Below, in pieces: positions 1 through 8,672 of a stretch of DNA of 64,000 nucleotides. Source of the DNA: a virus; the IMG/VR virus record IMGVR_UViG_3300045971_000438, positions 1 through 64,000 of that record; one strand, given 5' to 3'. Position 1 is the first letter of the stretch. Every line of letters begins with the position of its first letter. The translations under genes and the position numbers were made by a program. The notes below the pieces were generated by a model. The model saw only the letters and a list, made by a program, of their open reading frames with translations, did no database searches and had not been told where the DNA came from.

Positions 1-975
1 GGTAGTCTGACTAACTGGAAACAAGTTACTTGTGGGCGTTACCATAGTGCAGCTATTAAAACAGACGGCACTTTATGGGCTTTTGGCGATAATTATAGTG
101 GACAATTAGGTAACGGTACAACCATTAAATATTCCAGCCCTATTCAAATTGGTAGTCTGACTAATTGGAAACAAGTTGCTACTGGTTTTTATCATACTGT
201 AGCCATTAAAACTGATGGAACTTTATGGGCTTATGGAAATAGTGGTTATGGACAATTAGGCAACGGTACAACTAACAGTTATTCCAGTCCTATTCAAATT
301 GGTAGCTTAACCAACTGGAAACAAGTTGCTTGTGGGTATAGATATTCTTTAGCTATTAAAACTGATGGCACTTTATGGGCTTTTGGCGATAATTATAGTG
401 GACAATTAGGTAATGGTACAACCATTAAATATTCCAGCCCTATTCAAGTAGGTAGTTTAACTAATTGGAAACAAGTTGCTACTGGTTTTTATCATAGTGC
501 AGCTATTAAAACAGATGGGACTTTATGGGGTTGTGGATATAATGGTTTTGGTCAATTAGGCAATGGTACAACTGACAGTTATTCCAGTCCAATTCAAATT
601 GGTAGTTTGACTAATTGGAAACAAGTTGCTACTGGTTTTTATCATATTGTAGCCATTAAAACTGATGGGACTTTATGGAGTTTTGGTAAGAATTGGCAAG
701 GACAATTAGGAAATAGTACAATTGACAATTATTCCAGTCCCATTCAAATTAGTAGCTTAACTAATTGGAAACAAGTTGCTTGTGGAATTGATAATACTGT
801 AGCCATTAAAACAGATGGGACTTTATGGGGTTGTGGATATAATGGTTTTGGTCAATTAGGCAATGGTACAACTGACAGTTATTCCAGTCCCATTCAAATA
901 GGAAACTTAACTAACTGGAAATTTATATATGCTGGTCGGAATAATAATTTTGTTATTTCAGCTTTATATTTATAG
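1..975 (+). CDS. RCC1-repeat protein (5' end outside window)
   Basis: Frame 1 is open from base 1 and ends at TAG 973-975, so only the C-terminal 324 residues are visible. They form about six RCC1-like repeats of 50 residues (NWKQVACG, AIKTDGTLW, GQLGNG, YSSPIQ), the signature of a seven-bladed beta-propeller. A shorter last repeat ends in FVISALYL. RCC1-type propellers in phages usually sit in fibre or other virion surface proteins; that role here is inferred from position ahead of glycan-modifying and lysis genes. The internal ATG at 607 is not a plausible start because the reading frame and repeats continue upstream of it. The neighbour at 987 carries the same repeats. Confidence 0.85.
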   Translation, partial: GSLTNWKQVTCGRYHSAAIKTDGTLWAFGDNYSGQLGNGTTIKYSSPIQIGSLTNWKQVATGFYHTVAIKTDGTLWAYGNSGYGQLGNGTTNSYSSPIQIGSLTNWKQVACGYRYSLAIKTDGTLWAFGDNYSGQLGNGTTIKYSSPIQVGSLTNWKQVATGFYHSAAIKTDGTLWGCGYNGFGQLGNGTTDSYSSPIQIGSLTNWKQVATGFYHIVAIKTDGTLWSFGKNWQGQLGNSTIDNYSSPIQISSLTNWKQVACGIDNTVAIKTDGTLWGCGYNGFGQLGNGTTDSYSSPIQIGNLTNWKFIYAGRNNNFVISALYL

Positions 976-2115
976 GTAGGTGAATTATGGCAACGTCAGG
1001 TTTTCAAAGTAATTCAGCTACATTAGAAGGTATTTTTGTTAAAAAGAATATTTTCCTAGAATCTAATTTATGGGCTTTTGGCGATAATTATAGTGGACAA
1101 TTAGGTAATGGTACAACCATTAAATATTCCAGCCCTATTCAAGTAGGTAGCTTAACTAATTGGAAACAAGTTGCTTGTAGATGTACATATACCTTAGCCA
1201 TTAAAACAGACGGCACTTTATGGGCTTTTGGCGATAATTATAGTGGACAATTAGGTAATGGTACAACCATTAAATATTCCAGCCCTATTCAAATTGGTAG
1301 TCTGACTAATTGGAAACAAGTTGCTACTGGTTTTTATCATAGTGCAGCTATTAAAACAGATGGAACTTTATGGGGGTTTGGTACTAATTCTTATGGACAA
1401 TTAGGCAATAATACAACTATTGATTACTCTAGTCCTATTCAAGTAGGCAGTTTAACGGATTGGAAACAAGTTGCTTGTGGATGTACATATACCTTAGCCA
1501 TTAAAACAGACGGCACTTTATGGGCTTTTGGCGATAATTATAGTGGACAATTAGGTAACGGTACAACCATTGGTTACTCCAGCCCTATTCAAGTAGGTAG
1601 CTTAACTAATTGGAAACAAGTTGCTTGTAGAGATAAATATACTGTAGCTATTAAAACTGATGGCACTTTATGGGCTTGTGGATATAATGGTTTTGGGCAA
1701 TTAGGTAACGATACACGTATTAATTATTCTTCTCCTATTCAAGTAGGTAGTCTGACTAACTGGAAACAAGTTGCTTGTGGGAGCTATCATACTTTAGCTA
1801 TTAAAACAGACGGCACTTTATGGGCTTATGGAAATAGTGGTTATGGACAATTAGGCAACGGTACAACCATTAGATATTCCAGCCCTATTCAAATTGGTAG
1901 TCTGACTAATTGGAAACAAGTTGCTTGTGGATATAAACATACTGTAGCCATTAAGACGGATGGGGCATTATGGACTTGTGGATATAATGGTTTGGGACAA
2001 TTAGGCAACGGTACAAGAATTAATTACTCCAGCCCCATTCAAATTGGTAGTTTAACTAACTGGAAACAAGTTGCTGGTGGGAGCTATCATACTTTAGCCA
2101 TTAAGACAGATGACT
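1..2115 (+). repeat. 150-bp tandem repeats encoding RCC1 blades
   Basis: A 150-bp unit recurs about 13 times across two genes (1-975 and 987-2120). Whole blocks are nearly identical at the nucleotide level, for example the segment coding AFGDNYSGQLGNGTT. The similarity suggests recent duplication or gene conversion between blades. The array is broken only by the junction at 976-1060. Confidence 0.85.
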
Positions 2116-2120
2116 TATAA
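987..2120 (+). CDS. RCC1-repeat protein
   Basis: This 377-residue protein has a short unique N-terminus (MATSGFQSNSATLEG, about 25 residues) followed by seven RCC1-like 50-residue repeats, enough for one complete propeller. It starts 11 bases after the previous stop, with an AGGTG-type ribosome site before ATG 987. The last repeat is cut short (AIKTDDL). Probable fibre or receptor-interaction component, by context only. An alternative is that 1-975 and 987-2120 derive from one longer gene divided by recombination among repeats. Confidence 0.8.
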   Translation: MATSGFQSNSATLEGIFVKKNIFLESNLWAFGDNYSGQLGNGTTIKYSSPIQVGSLTNWKQVACRCTYTLAIKTDGTLWAFGDNYSGQLGNGTTIKYSSPIQIGSLTNWKQVATGFYHSAAIKTDGTLWGFGTNSYGQLGNNTTIDYSSPIQVGSLTDWKQVACGCTYTLAIKTDGTLWAFGDNYSGQLGNGTTIGYSSPIQVGSLTNWKQVACRDKYTVAIKTDGTLWACGYNGFGQLGNDTRINYSSPIQVGSLTNWKQVACGSYHTLAIKTDGTLWAYGNSGYGQLGNGTTIRYSSPIQIGSLTNWKQVACGYKHTVAIKTDGALWTCGYNGLGQLGNGTRINYSSPIQIGSLTNWKQVAGGSYHTLAIKTDDL

Positions 2121-2129
2121 CAGGATTTT

Positions 2130-2903
2130 ATGAAAAAATACATATTCACGGCAGGACTACCTAGAGCTGGAACTACGCTCTTAGGTACTATTTTAAAACA
2201 AAACCCACGGTTTGAAGCCTCCATATCAGGGCCACTGGCACGGTTTGTCAGAGCTGTTATTCAAGAGTCATCTTCCCAAGGCGGATATCGCCATGAATGT
2301 CCACCTCCATTACGAAAACGGCTTATCCAAGGGCTGTTTGAGAATTATTACAGCGACCCCACCAAAGATGTTGCGTTCAATCATAATCGCGGTTGGGGTT
2401 TGTTGCTACCTACTATTAAAGACCTTTACCCCGATTGTAAGTTGATTCTATGTGTGAGAGACATGGGCTGGGTGTTGGATTCATTTGAAACTTTAGTAAG
2501 AAAGAATCCTTATTCGTTTTCCTCCATGTTCTCTTTAGATGAAAATATCAATGTTTATACCCGTTGTGAAACTCTATTAAGACCAGATAGGACATTAGGT
2601 TTTGCTTACAATGCAGTTAAGCAAGCCATCACTTCCGAACATAATGATTCTGTTTTTATACTTGAATATGACAAGCTGGCACAAGTCCCAGAACTGATGC
2701 TTAAAGCCCTGTATAACTTTATTGAAGAACCTTACTTTGAGCATGATTTTAATGATGTTGAGGCTTCTTATGATGAATTCGATGAAGATGTACAGTTACC
2801 CGGACTACATACTACTCGAAAAAAAGTGGAGTTTATTGAACGTAAGACTATAATTCCACCTGATATATGGGAGCGTGTCAAAAACATGGAAGTGTGGAAA
2901 TGA
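2130..2903 (+). CDS. sulfotransferase-family protein
   Basis: The N-terminus has the 5'-phosphosulfate-binding loop of PAPS-dependent sulfotransferases (GLPRAGTTLL, residues 9-18), and CVRD (108-111) followed by S118 resembles the 3'-phosphate-binding region. Length (257 aa) fits soluble bacterial and phage sulfotransferases. The stop overlaps the next start (ATGA, 2900-2903), so translation is probably coupled. An APS-kinase-like gene closes the same operon (6293), which suggests the phage can favour PAPS supply and transfer sulfate to a glycan. The acceptor is unknown; a virion or host surface sugar is an inference from the neighbouring glycosyltransferases. Confidence 0.75.
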   Translation: MKKYIFTAGLPRAGTTLLGTILKQNPRFEASISGPLARFVRAVIQESSSQGGYRHECPPPLRKRLIQGLFENYYSDPTKDVAFNHNRGWGLLLPTIKDLYPDCKLILCVRDMGWVLDSFETLVRKNPYSFSSMFSLDENINVYTRCETLLRPDRTLGFAYNAVKQAITSEHNDSVFILEYDKLAQVPELMLKALYNFIEEPYFEHDFNDVEASYDEFDEDVQLPGLHTTRKKVEFIERKTIIPPDIWERVKNMEVWK

Positions 2904-3631
2904 TTTACAATGTCATACCTGGAACGTTTAATAATTATGGAATAAGAAATGGAGATATGATTGCCATTATCAATTTCCTGCAATGGTTTAGAATGCAGGA
3001 AGACGACCCTACTATTAAACTCCACATAAAATCTAATGTCATAGTTAAAACTGACTATTGCAAACAGTTCTATAAATTGTTATGTGAACTGACCGACTGT
3101 TTTTCTCTGACAGAAGGCTATCAAAATCTACCTTATCATGAACTGATGCTTTGGGACTTCAGGGACATTTGTGGGGATGTAGTATCCATTCATAATCCTC
3201 ATATCCAAAAGAAAAAGATTGTAGTGTTTCCGGTCTATGATTCAGATTACCATGTTTATAGGAATTGGAATATAAGTCTACTTGAATCCATACTAGAAGA
3301 GTACACTGAAAAATATCCCGATTATGAAAAACTGCTCTGTGTTAAAGACCTACCTGATTTAGATATAAAAATGTCAGGGTTTTCCATCAGCACCCACTTT
3401 ATGCAAAACATAAAACATATTATGGAAGCGGAGATATTCATTGGTGGTGATACCGGGGTTTCACATTTCGCTTCAGCACTTAACCTTGGTCCTAAAGAAC
3501 TAGTGTACTGTTACAATGGCAGGAGCACGGTACATACTTTGCCTTTTCATTTATTAAGTGGTAAAGGCACGTTAAGAAAATACTGGTTAAATTGCTATAA
3601 AACAACCTATAAAGGACAGCTAGTGTTATGA
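2900..3631 (+). CDS. GT9-like glycosyltransferase (heptosyltransferase fold)
   Basis: I place the start at ATG 2900, overlapping the previous TGA, rather than the upstream in-frame ATG at 2867. The C-terminal segment FIGGDTGVSHFASAL is typical of the nucleotide-sugar-binding half of GT-B heptosyltransferase-like (GT9) enzymes. The N-terminal half (NNYGIRNGDMIAI) is consistent with the acceptor domain. At 243 residues it is shorter than bacterial WaaC/WaaF (about 330), as is common in phage versions. It is coupled at its 3' end to the next gene (ATGA 3628). Confidence 0.6.
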   Translation: MIYNVIPGTFNNYGIRNGDMIAIINFLQWFRMQEDDPTIKLHIKSNVIVKTDYCKQFYKLLCELTDCFSLTEGYQNLPYHELMLWDFRDICGDVVSIHNPHIQKKKIVVFPVYDSDYHVYRNWNISLLESILEEYTEKYPDYEKLLCVKDLPDLDIKMSGFSISTHFMQNIKHIMEAEIFIGGDTGVSHFASALNLGPKELVYCYNGRSTVHTLPFHLLSGKGTLRKYWLNCYKTTYKGQLVL

Positions 3632-4215
3632 AGATATTGTTAGGTAGCGGTTATAAAAAAGAAGAAGGTTTTGTTACTATAGATGACGACCCTATAGTGA
3701 ATCCAGATTATCTGATAAATCTGGATGATGTTAATATAAAACTACCTTTTGCGGATAATTCAGTTAGTGAAATCAGGGCTTATCATATTTTGGAGCATAT
3801 TGGTGAAGGGTTTATACCTCTAATTCAAGAGATGTATAGAATATCTGAACATAATGCAATATTGGATATTAAAGTACCCCACCATAACCACGAAGTCTAT
3901 TATGGAGATCCTACCCATAAACGACCTATCACAGTCAATGGCATGAAATTATTTGACCAAGACTACAATCGGGAACATATAGCGGAGCATAATGCCAGTT
4001 CGGGATTAGGTATCCGGTATAAGGTTGATTTCAGAATGCTCTGGTATAATTTTGATTATGACCCTTTTTATATGGATATGATTAAAGGGATTGAACAACG
4101 CCAAGCAGCAGGAACTTTATCCAAAGAAGAAGAATTTGCTTTTATGCGTTTAATGCGTGAGGCTAATAATGTGGCAATGAACACTAACATTAAGATGCTG
4201 GCTATCAAGGAGTAA
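3628..4215 (+). CDS. methyltransferase-like protein (Methyltransf_11 type)
   Basis: This 195-residue protein starts MKILLGSGYKKEEG and continues with LPFADNSVSEIRAYHILEHI, the pattern of small SAM-dependent methyltransferase-like proteins, where D..S...I.....LEH follows motif I. The glycine-rich motif I is degenerate (LLGSGY), so catalysis is uncertain. It lies between two glycosyltransferase-like genes and overlaps the upstream one by 4 bases. A sugar-modifying role is an inference. Confidence 0.55.
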   Translation: MKILLGSGYKKEEGFVTIDDDPIVNPDYLINLDDVNIKLPFADNSVSEIRAYHILEHIGEGFIPLIQEMYRISEHNAILDIKVPHHNHEVYYGDPTHKRPITVNGMKLFDQDYNREHIAEHNASSGLGIRYKVDFRMLWYNFDYDPFYMDMIKGIEQRQAAGTLSKEEEFAFMRLMREANNVAMNTNIKMLAIKE

Positions 4216-4219
4216 TGCA

Positions 4220-5617
4220 GTGGCACAACCTATAAAGTATGACAGTAATGACCCATTATCTTTTATTATAGAATATTTAGAAAAAGCTAATGAGGATGAA
4301 CTAGCTAATAAGGTACTAGATGTATTTGCCAGAAACTCCAATCAATTGGAGCAGTTTAACTTGTTGGCTAAACTGTATTTGGATTTACGGAACGGTGACA
4401 AGGCCGAAGAGTTTTCCCTAAAAGTGTTGTCCATGGTGGCTGACCCGCAAGCTCAATATAATGCTAGGTCTAACATCGCCAAGATGTATAACAACATGAA
4501 CAAACCTGATAAGTCTTTACAGCACTCCAGCCTGAATAGGATTATTACTCCAGATGACCCAGATACCCTGTTAGAATCAGTATTTTCGTTATACTTATTA
4601 GGTCAAAAAGACGATGCTGAAAAGATACTGAGAGATTTGAAAGCTAGGGAAGATACTTTAAGCGAACACCATCAAACTATTGTTGATTTTAACTTGGGTA
4701 CGTATGACATGGAGCAAGGTCACTTCCTAAAAGGGTTGGCTGGGTTTTTAATTAATATCAAAAAATTAGGCTTATGGTTCTCCAACAGGGAACTACCCTA
4801 CAAGTATTGGAATGGCGGTATATATCCGGGTAGAACTTTAATCTTGTTTATGGAAGGCGGAGGCATTGGTGACGAGTTCATATCTGTGAGACACATGGAT
4901 GACCTTAAAAGACTTGGGTTTAGACCTATCTATTATACCTTTAGACCGGACTTATATAAGATTTTTAACCGTTGTGGCTATGAAACGGTATTAAATCTTG
5001 ATGATGTACCTAAAGATTCCTTATGGACTTACGCCATGCAAGTGCCATTATGGATAAAGAAGACTCCTGAAACTATTATCAGGGAAAATTATCTATATCC
5101 ATCTGATGAAGCCAGATCTAAATGGCAGTTTATAAAAGATTCTAACAAGTTTAAGATTGGTGTACGTTGGCAAGGTAATGCTAAAAATGAACGTGACTTG
5201 CATCGTAAGGTTCCTCTTGACGGGATTATGGACACTTTAAAATCAGTATATAAGAACAAAGATGTAGAATATTATTCGTTACAGATTGGTGATGGTGAGG
5301 AAGAGATTGTTAATTACCTTGAATTGATAAACGTATCTGATAAAATAGAATCTTATGATGATACTTTAGCATTATTGGAAAACTTAGATTTGGTTGTATC
5401 TTCGTGTACTTCGGTACTCCATGCCTCAGCTATAGTGGGTACTGAAACCATTGGTTTGATTCCAATATCAGCTTATTTCACATGGTTAAGTCCCACTCCT
5501 AATAGACCTATTTATACCAGCATCTGGTATGGCGACAATTTAAGAATTTTTAAACAGACTACTATCAATAGTTGGGAAACTCCTTTTAATCAGATAAAGG
5601 AATATCTTAATGGATGA
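4220..5617 (+). CDS. TPR-containing glycosyltransferase-like protein
   Basis: The start is GTG 4220, preceded by AAGGAG. Residues 1-150 are helical repeats resembling tetratricopeptide repeats (FNLLAKLYLDLRNGDKAEEF, QAQYNARSNIAKMYNNM). Residues about 190-460 resemble a GT9/GT41-type GT-B transferase, with FMEGGGIGDEFI near the middle and VVSSCTSVLHASAI toward the end. TPR plus glycosyltransferase fusions are known for protein and surface glycosylation. The 3' end overlaps the next gene by 8 bases. It probably works with the other sugar enzymes of this operon; the acceptor is unknown. Confidence 0.6.
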   Translation: MAQPIKYDSNDPLSFIIEYLEKANEDELANKVLDVFARNSNQLEQFNLLAKLYLDLRNGDKAEEFSLKVLSMVADPQAQYNARSNIAKMYNNMNKPDKSLQHSSLNRIITPDDPDTLLESVFSLYLLGQKDDAEKILRDLKAREDTLSEHHQTIVDFNLGTYDMEQGHFLKGLAGFLINIKKLGLWFSNRELPYKYWNGGIYPGRTLILFMEGGGIGDEFISVRHMDDLKRLGFRPIYYTFRPDLYKIFNRCGYETVLNLDDVPKDSLWTYAMQVPLWIKKTPETIIRENYLYPSDEARSKWQFIKDSNKFKIGVRWQGNAKNERDLHRKVPLDGIMDTLKSVYKNKDVEYYSLQIGDGEEEIVNYLELINVSDKIESYDDTLALLENLDLVVSSCTSVLHASAIVGTETIGLIPISAYFTWLSPTPNRPIYTSIWYGDNLRIFKQTTINSWETPFNQIKEYLNG

Positions 5618-6296
5618 CTTTTATACTTTTATTGTATTATCCACTATCAATACTGATACAGGTGTTCTTGACAGATTGGTTAGATTTGAGCAGACTATTA
5701 ACACTTTAAATTCAATAAGGTTGAAAGTACCCAATGCAAAGATAATCTTTTTAGATAACTCTATAGAACCCTTGACACCTGAACAACTTAAACAGATATG
5801 GGCTAAAGTAGATATTTGTAAGTATGCTTTCCAAACTTTACCCAACCTTTATTTTAATCAGAGAGGTCTGAAAGGTGATGGGGAAATTTGTATGATGTAC
5901 GAAGCCATGCAAATACTTAAAATTTCTGAATTGCTTGGAAAACGTGTTTTTAAGTTATCTGGCAGATATTTTTTAAACGAGCATTTTAATATAGATGCTT
6001 ATAATGATCTACAAGGTAAATATGTAGCCAAGATTAACGCTTGGGACATTACTAAAGATAATTGGGTTACTAGAGAACAAGTTTATTATTTTGAAACAAG
6101 ATTGTGGTCATTCTGTGGTACATTATTTGATGAATTTTATAATCAACTACCTGTCATTTTTAATTACATGATGAATGTGGATAATAATCTTGAGAAAGCT
6201 TATTTAAAATTATTAGATCCAGATAAGATAGTACCTATGGATGTTATCGGAGTTAGTGGTTATTCGGCTGATACTGGGGAGATAAAGATAGAATGA
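5610..6296 (+). CDS. putative glycosyltransferase-like protein
   Basis: This 228-residue protein has an N-terminal alpha/beta segment ending AKIIFLDNS and a central KLSGRYFLN, features I associate with small GT-A-like transferases of surface-polysaccharide loci. No clear DxD is present, so the assignment is weak. It overlaps both neighbours by a few bases and is part of the sulfotransferase/glycosyltransferase operon. Confidence 0.35.
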   Translation: MDDFYTFIVLSTINTDTGVLDRLVRFEQTINTLNSIRLKVPNAKIIFLDNSIEPLTPEQLKQIWAKVDICKYAFQTLPNLYFNQRGLKGDGEICMMYEAMQILKISELLGKRVFKLSGRYFLNEHFNIDAYNDLQGKYVAKINAWDITKDNWVTREQVYYFETRLWSFCGTLFDEFYNQLPVIFNYMMNVDNNLEKAYLKLLDPDKIVPMDVIGVSGYSADTGEIKIE

Positions 6297-6685
6297 AGAT
6301 ATTGATTTATGGATTATCCGGTTCAGGAAAATCTACGTTAGCTAAGAAATTAGCTGATAGATTAAATATCCCAATTATTAATGGAGATGAAGTTAGGATG
6401 CAGTTTAATGACTGGGACTTTTCCATTGATGGAAGATTGAGACAAGCAATTCGTATAAAGGATATAAGTGAGAGTTATGATTTAGTTATTTTAGATTTTA
6501 TTTGTCCGTTATCTGAATCTAGAGATACACTTAATCCTGATATAACTATTTTGATGGATACAATTGAAGAATGCCAATATGAAGATACTAATTCTATTTT
6601 TGAATTTGGTAATCCTGATATAATTATTTCAAAATTTGATTATGATGTAGATAGAATTTTAGAAAGGTTATTAGAAAATTCATGA
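6293..6685 (+). CDS. adenylylsulfate (APS) kinase-like P-loop kinase
   Basis: Residues 7-15 form a P-loop (GLSGSGKST). Residues 30-35 (NGDEVR) and the following FS..GR..Q..R pattern (43-54) match the APS-kinase family (CysC), which phosphorylates APS to PAPS. The protein is short (130 aa against about 200) and lacks part of the usual C-terminal region. It closes the operon that begins with a sulfotransferase, which supports a sulfate-activation role. A related small kinase acting on another substrate is possible. Confidence 0.6.
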   Translation: MKILIYGLSGSGKSTLAKKLADRLNIPIINGDEVRMQFNDWDFSIDGRLRQAIRIKDISESYDLVILDFICPLSESRDTLNPDITILMDTIEECQYEDTNSIFEFGNPDIIISKFDYDVDRILERLLENS

Positions 6686-6984
6686 TTGAAAAAGATCCCT
6701 CCAGTTATTCCATGTTGACTTATACAGCTATCCTGCTGTTGTCAACATGGGGTTCTATTGTCAATATCATTAACAAAAAAGAATTCAAAATAATGGAAGC
6801 TTTGGGTGAGGTATTCACTTCGGCTTTTATAGGTTTGCTGGTATTCTGGTTATGTGAAGGTGCAGATATAGTTCCATTATATACAGCCGCTTTAATAGGT
6901 ATCAGTTCTCACATGGGGTCGAGGGGTTTATTTCAATTGGAACTTATATTACAAAAAAAAATAAACAAGATAGGAGATTTATAA
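6682..6984 (+). CDS. putative holin
   Basis: This 100-residue protein has three hydrophobic segments (around residues 10-27, 47-62 and 64-80: YTAILLLSTWGSIVNII, SAFIGLLVFWLC, PLYTAALIGISS), a short basic tail, and the size of phage holins of the LydA/holin_3 type. It overlaps the upstream gene by 4 bases and lies 2.2 kb before the endolysin. It would form the inner-membrane hole. Assignment rests on topology and context. Confidence 0.55.
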   Translation: MIEKDPSSYSMLTYTAILLLSTWGSIVNIINKKEFKIMEALGEVFTSAFIGLLVFWLCEGADIVPLYTAALIGISSHMGSRGLFQLELILQKKINKIGDL

Positions 6985-7067
6985 TGAAAAATCCAAGTGA
7001 CACTAAAAAAGGCCCAGGTCGTAGACCCGCCAACAAACAAGACCATAAAAAGAAGAAAAATAAATAA
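6984..7067 (+). CDS. small basic protein
   Basis: A 27-codon frame starts at ATG 6984, overlapping the holin stop by one base, with AGGAG upstream. The product is almost entirely Lys, Arg, Pro and Gly (KKGPGRRPANKQDHKKKK). No function recognised. Confidence 0.4.
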   Translation: MKNPSDTKKGPGRRPANKQDHKKKKNK

Positions 7068-7130
7068 GGGGGACAGACCATAAAAATATTACCCATAAAA
7101 ATAGAATCAAATACTATTTACAACGTACTT

Positions 7131-7292
7131 ATGAATGGCGAGTATAGATTGAGGGCAGGTGGTGATTTAATTACGGACGGCTTTAGTGTAATCGTCATTA
7201 AGATGTCGCAGCAAGATGTAAAGGACGCTTTAATGCCGTTGCGAAGGCATTATATGGAGCGTATAGGGGATAATTTAGATGAGGGTTTATAA
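7131..7292 (+). CDS. small hypothetical protein, start uncertain
   Basis: The frame contains MNGEYRLRAGGDLITDGF and ends at TAA 7290-7292. The first ATG is 7131, but the frame stays open upstream to an ATA at 7080 that sits 7 bases after a GGGGG tract (7068-7072), a better-placed ribosome site than any before 7131. The true product may therefore be 70 residues from a rare ATA start. No function recognised. Confidence 0.35.
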   Translation: MNGEYRLRAGGDLITDGFSVIVIKMSQQDVKDALMPLRRHYMERIGDNLDEGL

Positions 7293-7420
7293 TGCGTAAT
7301 TTTTGGGCTATCTTAAAAGTGTGGTAGTCTGACCCTTTAATAGTAGGATTCATCTGGGGAATACTACTGAGTGCAGTTATTATTTTGTTAATTAATTTAC
7401 AGACCATTCATTGTGGATAA
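7292..7420 (+). pseudogene. small membrane protein frame interrupted by TAG
   Basis: ATG 7292 overlaps the preceding TAA. The frame reads MRNFWAILKVW, then TAG (7325-7327), then continues in the same frame as SDPLIVGFIWGILLSAVIILL to TAA 7418-7420, a clear transmembrane segment. Either the gene is broken or readthrough occurs. TAG is a normal stop elsewhere in this window, so global recoding is not supported. Confidence 0.35.
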
Positions 7421-7421
7421 T

Positions 7422-8672
7422 ATGGCTGCAATATTTGATGCCCTTACTGATGAAGATAGACGAATGACTAATCATGTTAATAAAAACCTAAAAGAACAGT
7501 TAAGTGAACGAATTAAAGAACAACGTTGTTTTAACGATATTTTTTACAGTGTCAGTAATTTGGATACACCTATACCTGAATTGTTACAGACTATTGTAAA
7601 TTTGTTACCCAAAGGTTGGATGTACCCGGAAGTAACCGCCGCCAGAATAGTTGTTGAAGACCGTTGTTATGACACCATCAACTTTCGTGAAGGTTTTGCC
7701 CAGTTGACGGCTCTGATAGAACTTGATGGTTATTGTTACGGAAGTGTTTGTATTACTTACCTTGAAGCTAAACCAGAACAACAGGAAGGCCTTTTTCTTT
7801 ATGAAGAAAGTGTATTGTTAGATGCGGTAGCTTTATTAATAGCTAGAATTCTTAAACGTATCAGTCTAAATAAAGAACTGGCTCTTGAATATGAAGAAAA
7901 AGCCATACGGGCTGAAGAATTAAAAATAGCTAACAAAAAACTGGCTTTTCAACAGGAAGAAAAAGCTAAACGTGCAGCAGAACTGGTAATTCTTACTACT
8001 TTAAAACAGGAAAAAAATAATCAGACAGCGGAACTGTTAATAGTTAACCAAAAATTACGCTTGTCTATCTTTGAGACCATTACCTTAGCACGGCAACTCG
8101 GTGAGATGCGTGACCCTTATACTGCGGGGCATGAAGAGCATGTAGGGGATTTGGCAGCGGCAATAAGTGTCGAAATGGGTCTGACTAAAGAATTTCAGGA
8201 AGGTATTCGTGTTGCTGGGTATCTGCATGATGTTGGTAAGATAATTATTCCTGCGGAAATACTGTGCAAACCGACAAAATTAAGTTTTGAAGAATTTGCT
8301 CTAATTAAAACTCATGTCATGGCAGGCTATGAGGTCGTTAAAAATATCAGCTTCCCTTGGGAAGTGGCACGACCTATTTTAGAACACCATGAGAAACTGG
8401 ACGGCAGTGGTTATCCAAACGGTCTTAAAGGTGATGAAATATCACTGAATGGGCGTATTTTGGCAGTGGCGGATGCCTTAGATGCCATGTCTACGCATCG
8501 GCCCTATCGCCCGGCATTGGGGCTGTTTTTTGCAGTCACTGAAATAGAACGTTGTGCGGGTACTTACTACGATCCGCAGGTTGTAGAAGTCTGTGCAAGG
8601 CTATTTAAGGAAAAAATGATAACCGTTTATCATGACTATGCTAAAGTAATATACCCACTTGGACATAAATAA
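7422..8672 (+). CDS. HD-GYP domain protein (putative cyclic-di-GMP phosphodiesterase)
   Basis: Three parts are visible: an N-terminal domain (about 40-150) resembling sensor-associated GAF-type domains (LLPKGWMYPE, FLYEESVLLDAVA), a Lys/Glu-rich coiled coil (about 155-215), and a C-terminal HD-GYP domain with YLHDVGK, EHHEKLDGSGYP and VADALDAMS. HD-GYP enzymes hydrolyse cyclic-di-GMP, which controls biofilm and motility. The metal-binding HD and the GYP triad are intact. The 3' half is visibly richer in G+C than its neighbours, which suggests acquisition from a bacterium. GTG 7413 is an alternative start; I prefer ATG 7422, one base after the upstream stop. It lies inside the lysis region, an unusual place for such an enzyme. 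Confidence 0.85.
   Translation: MAAIFDALTDEDRRMTNHVNKNLKEQLSERIKEQRCFNDIFYSVSNLDTPIPELLQTIVNLLPKGWMYPEVTAARIVVEDRCYDTINFREGFAQLTALIELDGYCYGSVCITYLEAKPEQQEGLFLYEESVLLDAVALLIARILKRISLNKELALEYEEKAIRAEELKIANKKLAFQQEEKAKRAAELVILTTLKQEKNNQTAELLIVNQKLRLSIFETITLARQLGEMRDPYTAGHEEHVGDLAAAISVEMGLTKEFQEGIRVAGYLHDVGKIIIPAEILCKPTKLSFEEFALIKTHVMAGYEVVKNISFPWEVARPILEHHEKLDGSGYPNGLKGDEISLNGRILAVADALDAMSTHRPYRPALGLFFAVTEIERCAGTYYDPQVVEVCARLFKEKMITVYHDYAKVIYPLGHK

Noticed and set aside
1-2115. CRISPR-like array because of regular 150-bp repeats
   Set aside because: The repeats are coding, in frame and contiguous, without unique spacers.
7292-7420. Genome-wide recoding of TAG (as in some large phages)
   Set aside because: TAG terminates normal genes here, for example the RCC1 protein at 975 and the FEN nuclease at 14176, and frames past these stops give no sensible protein.
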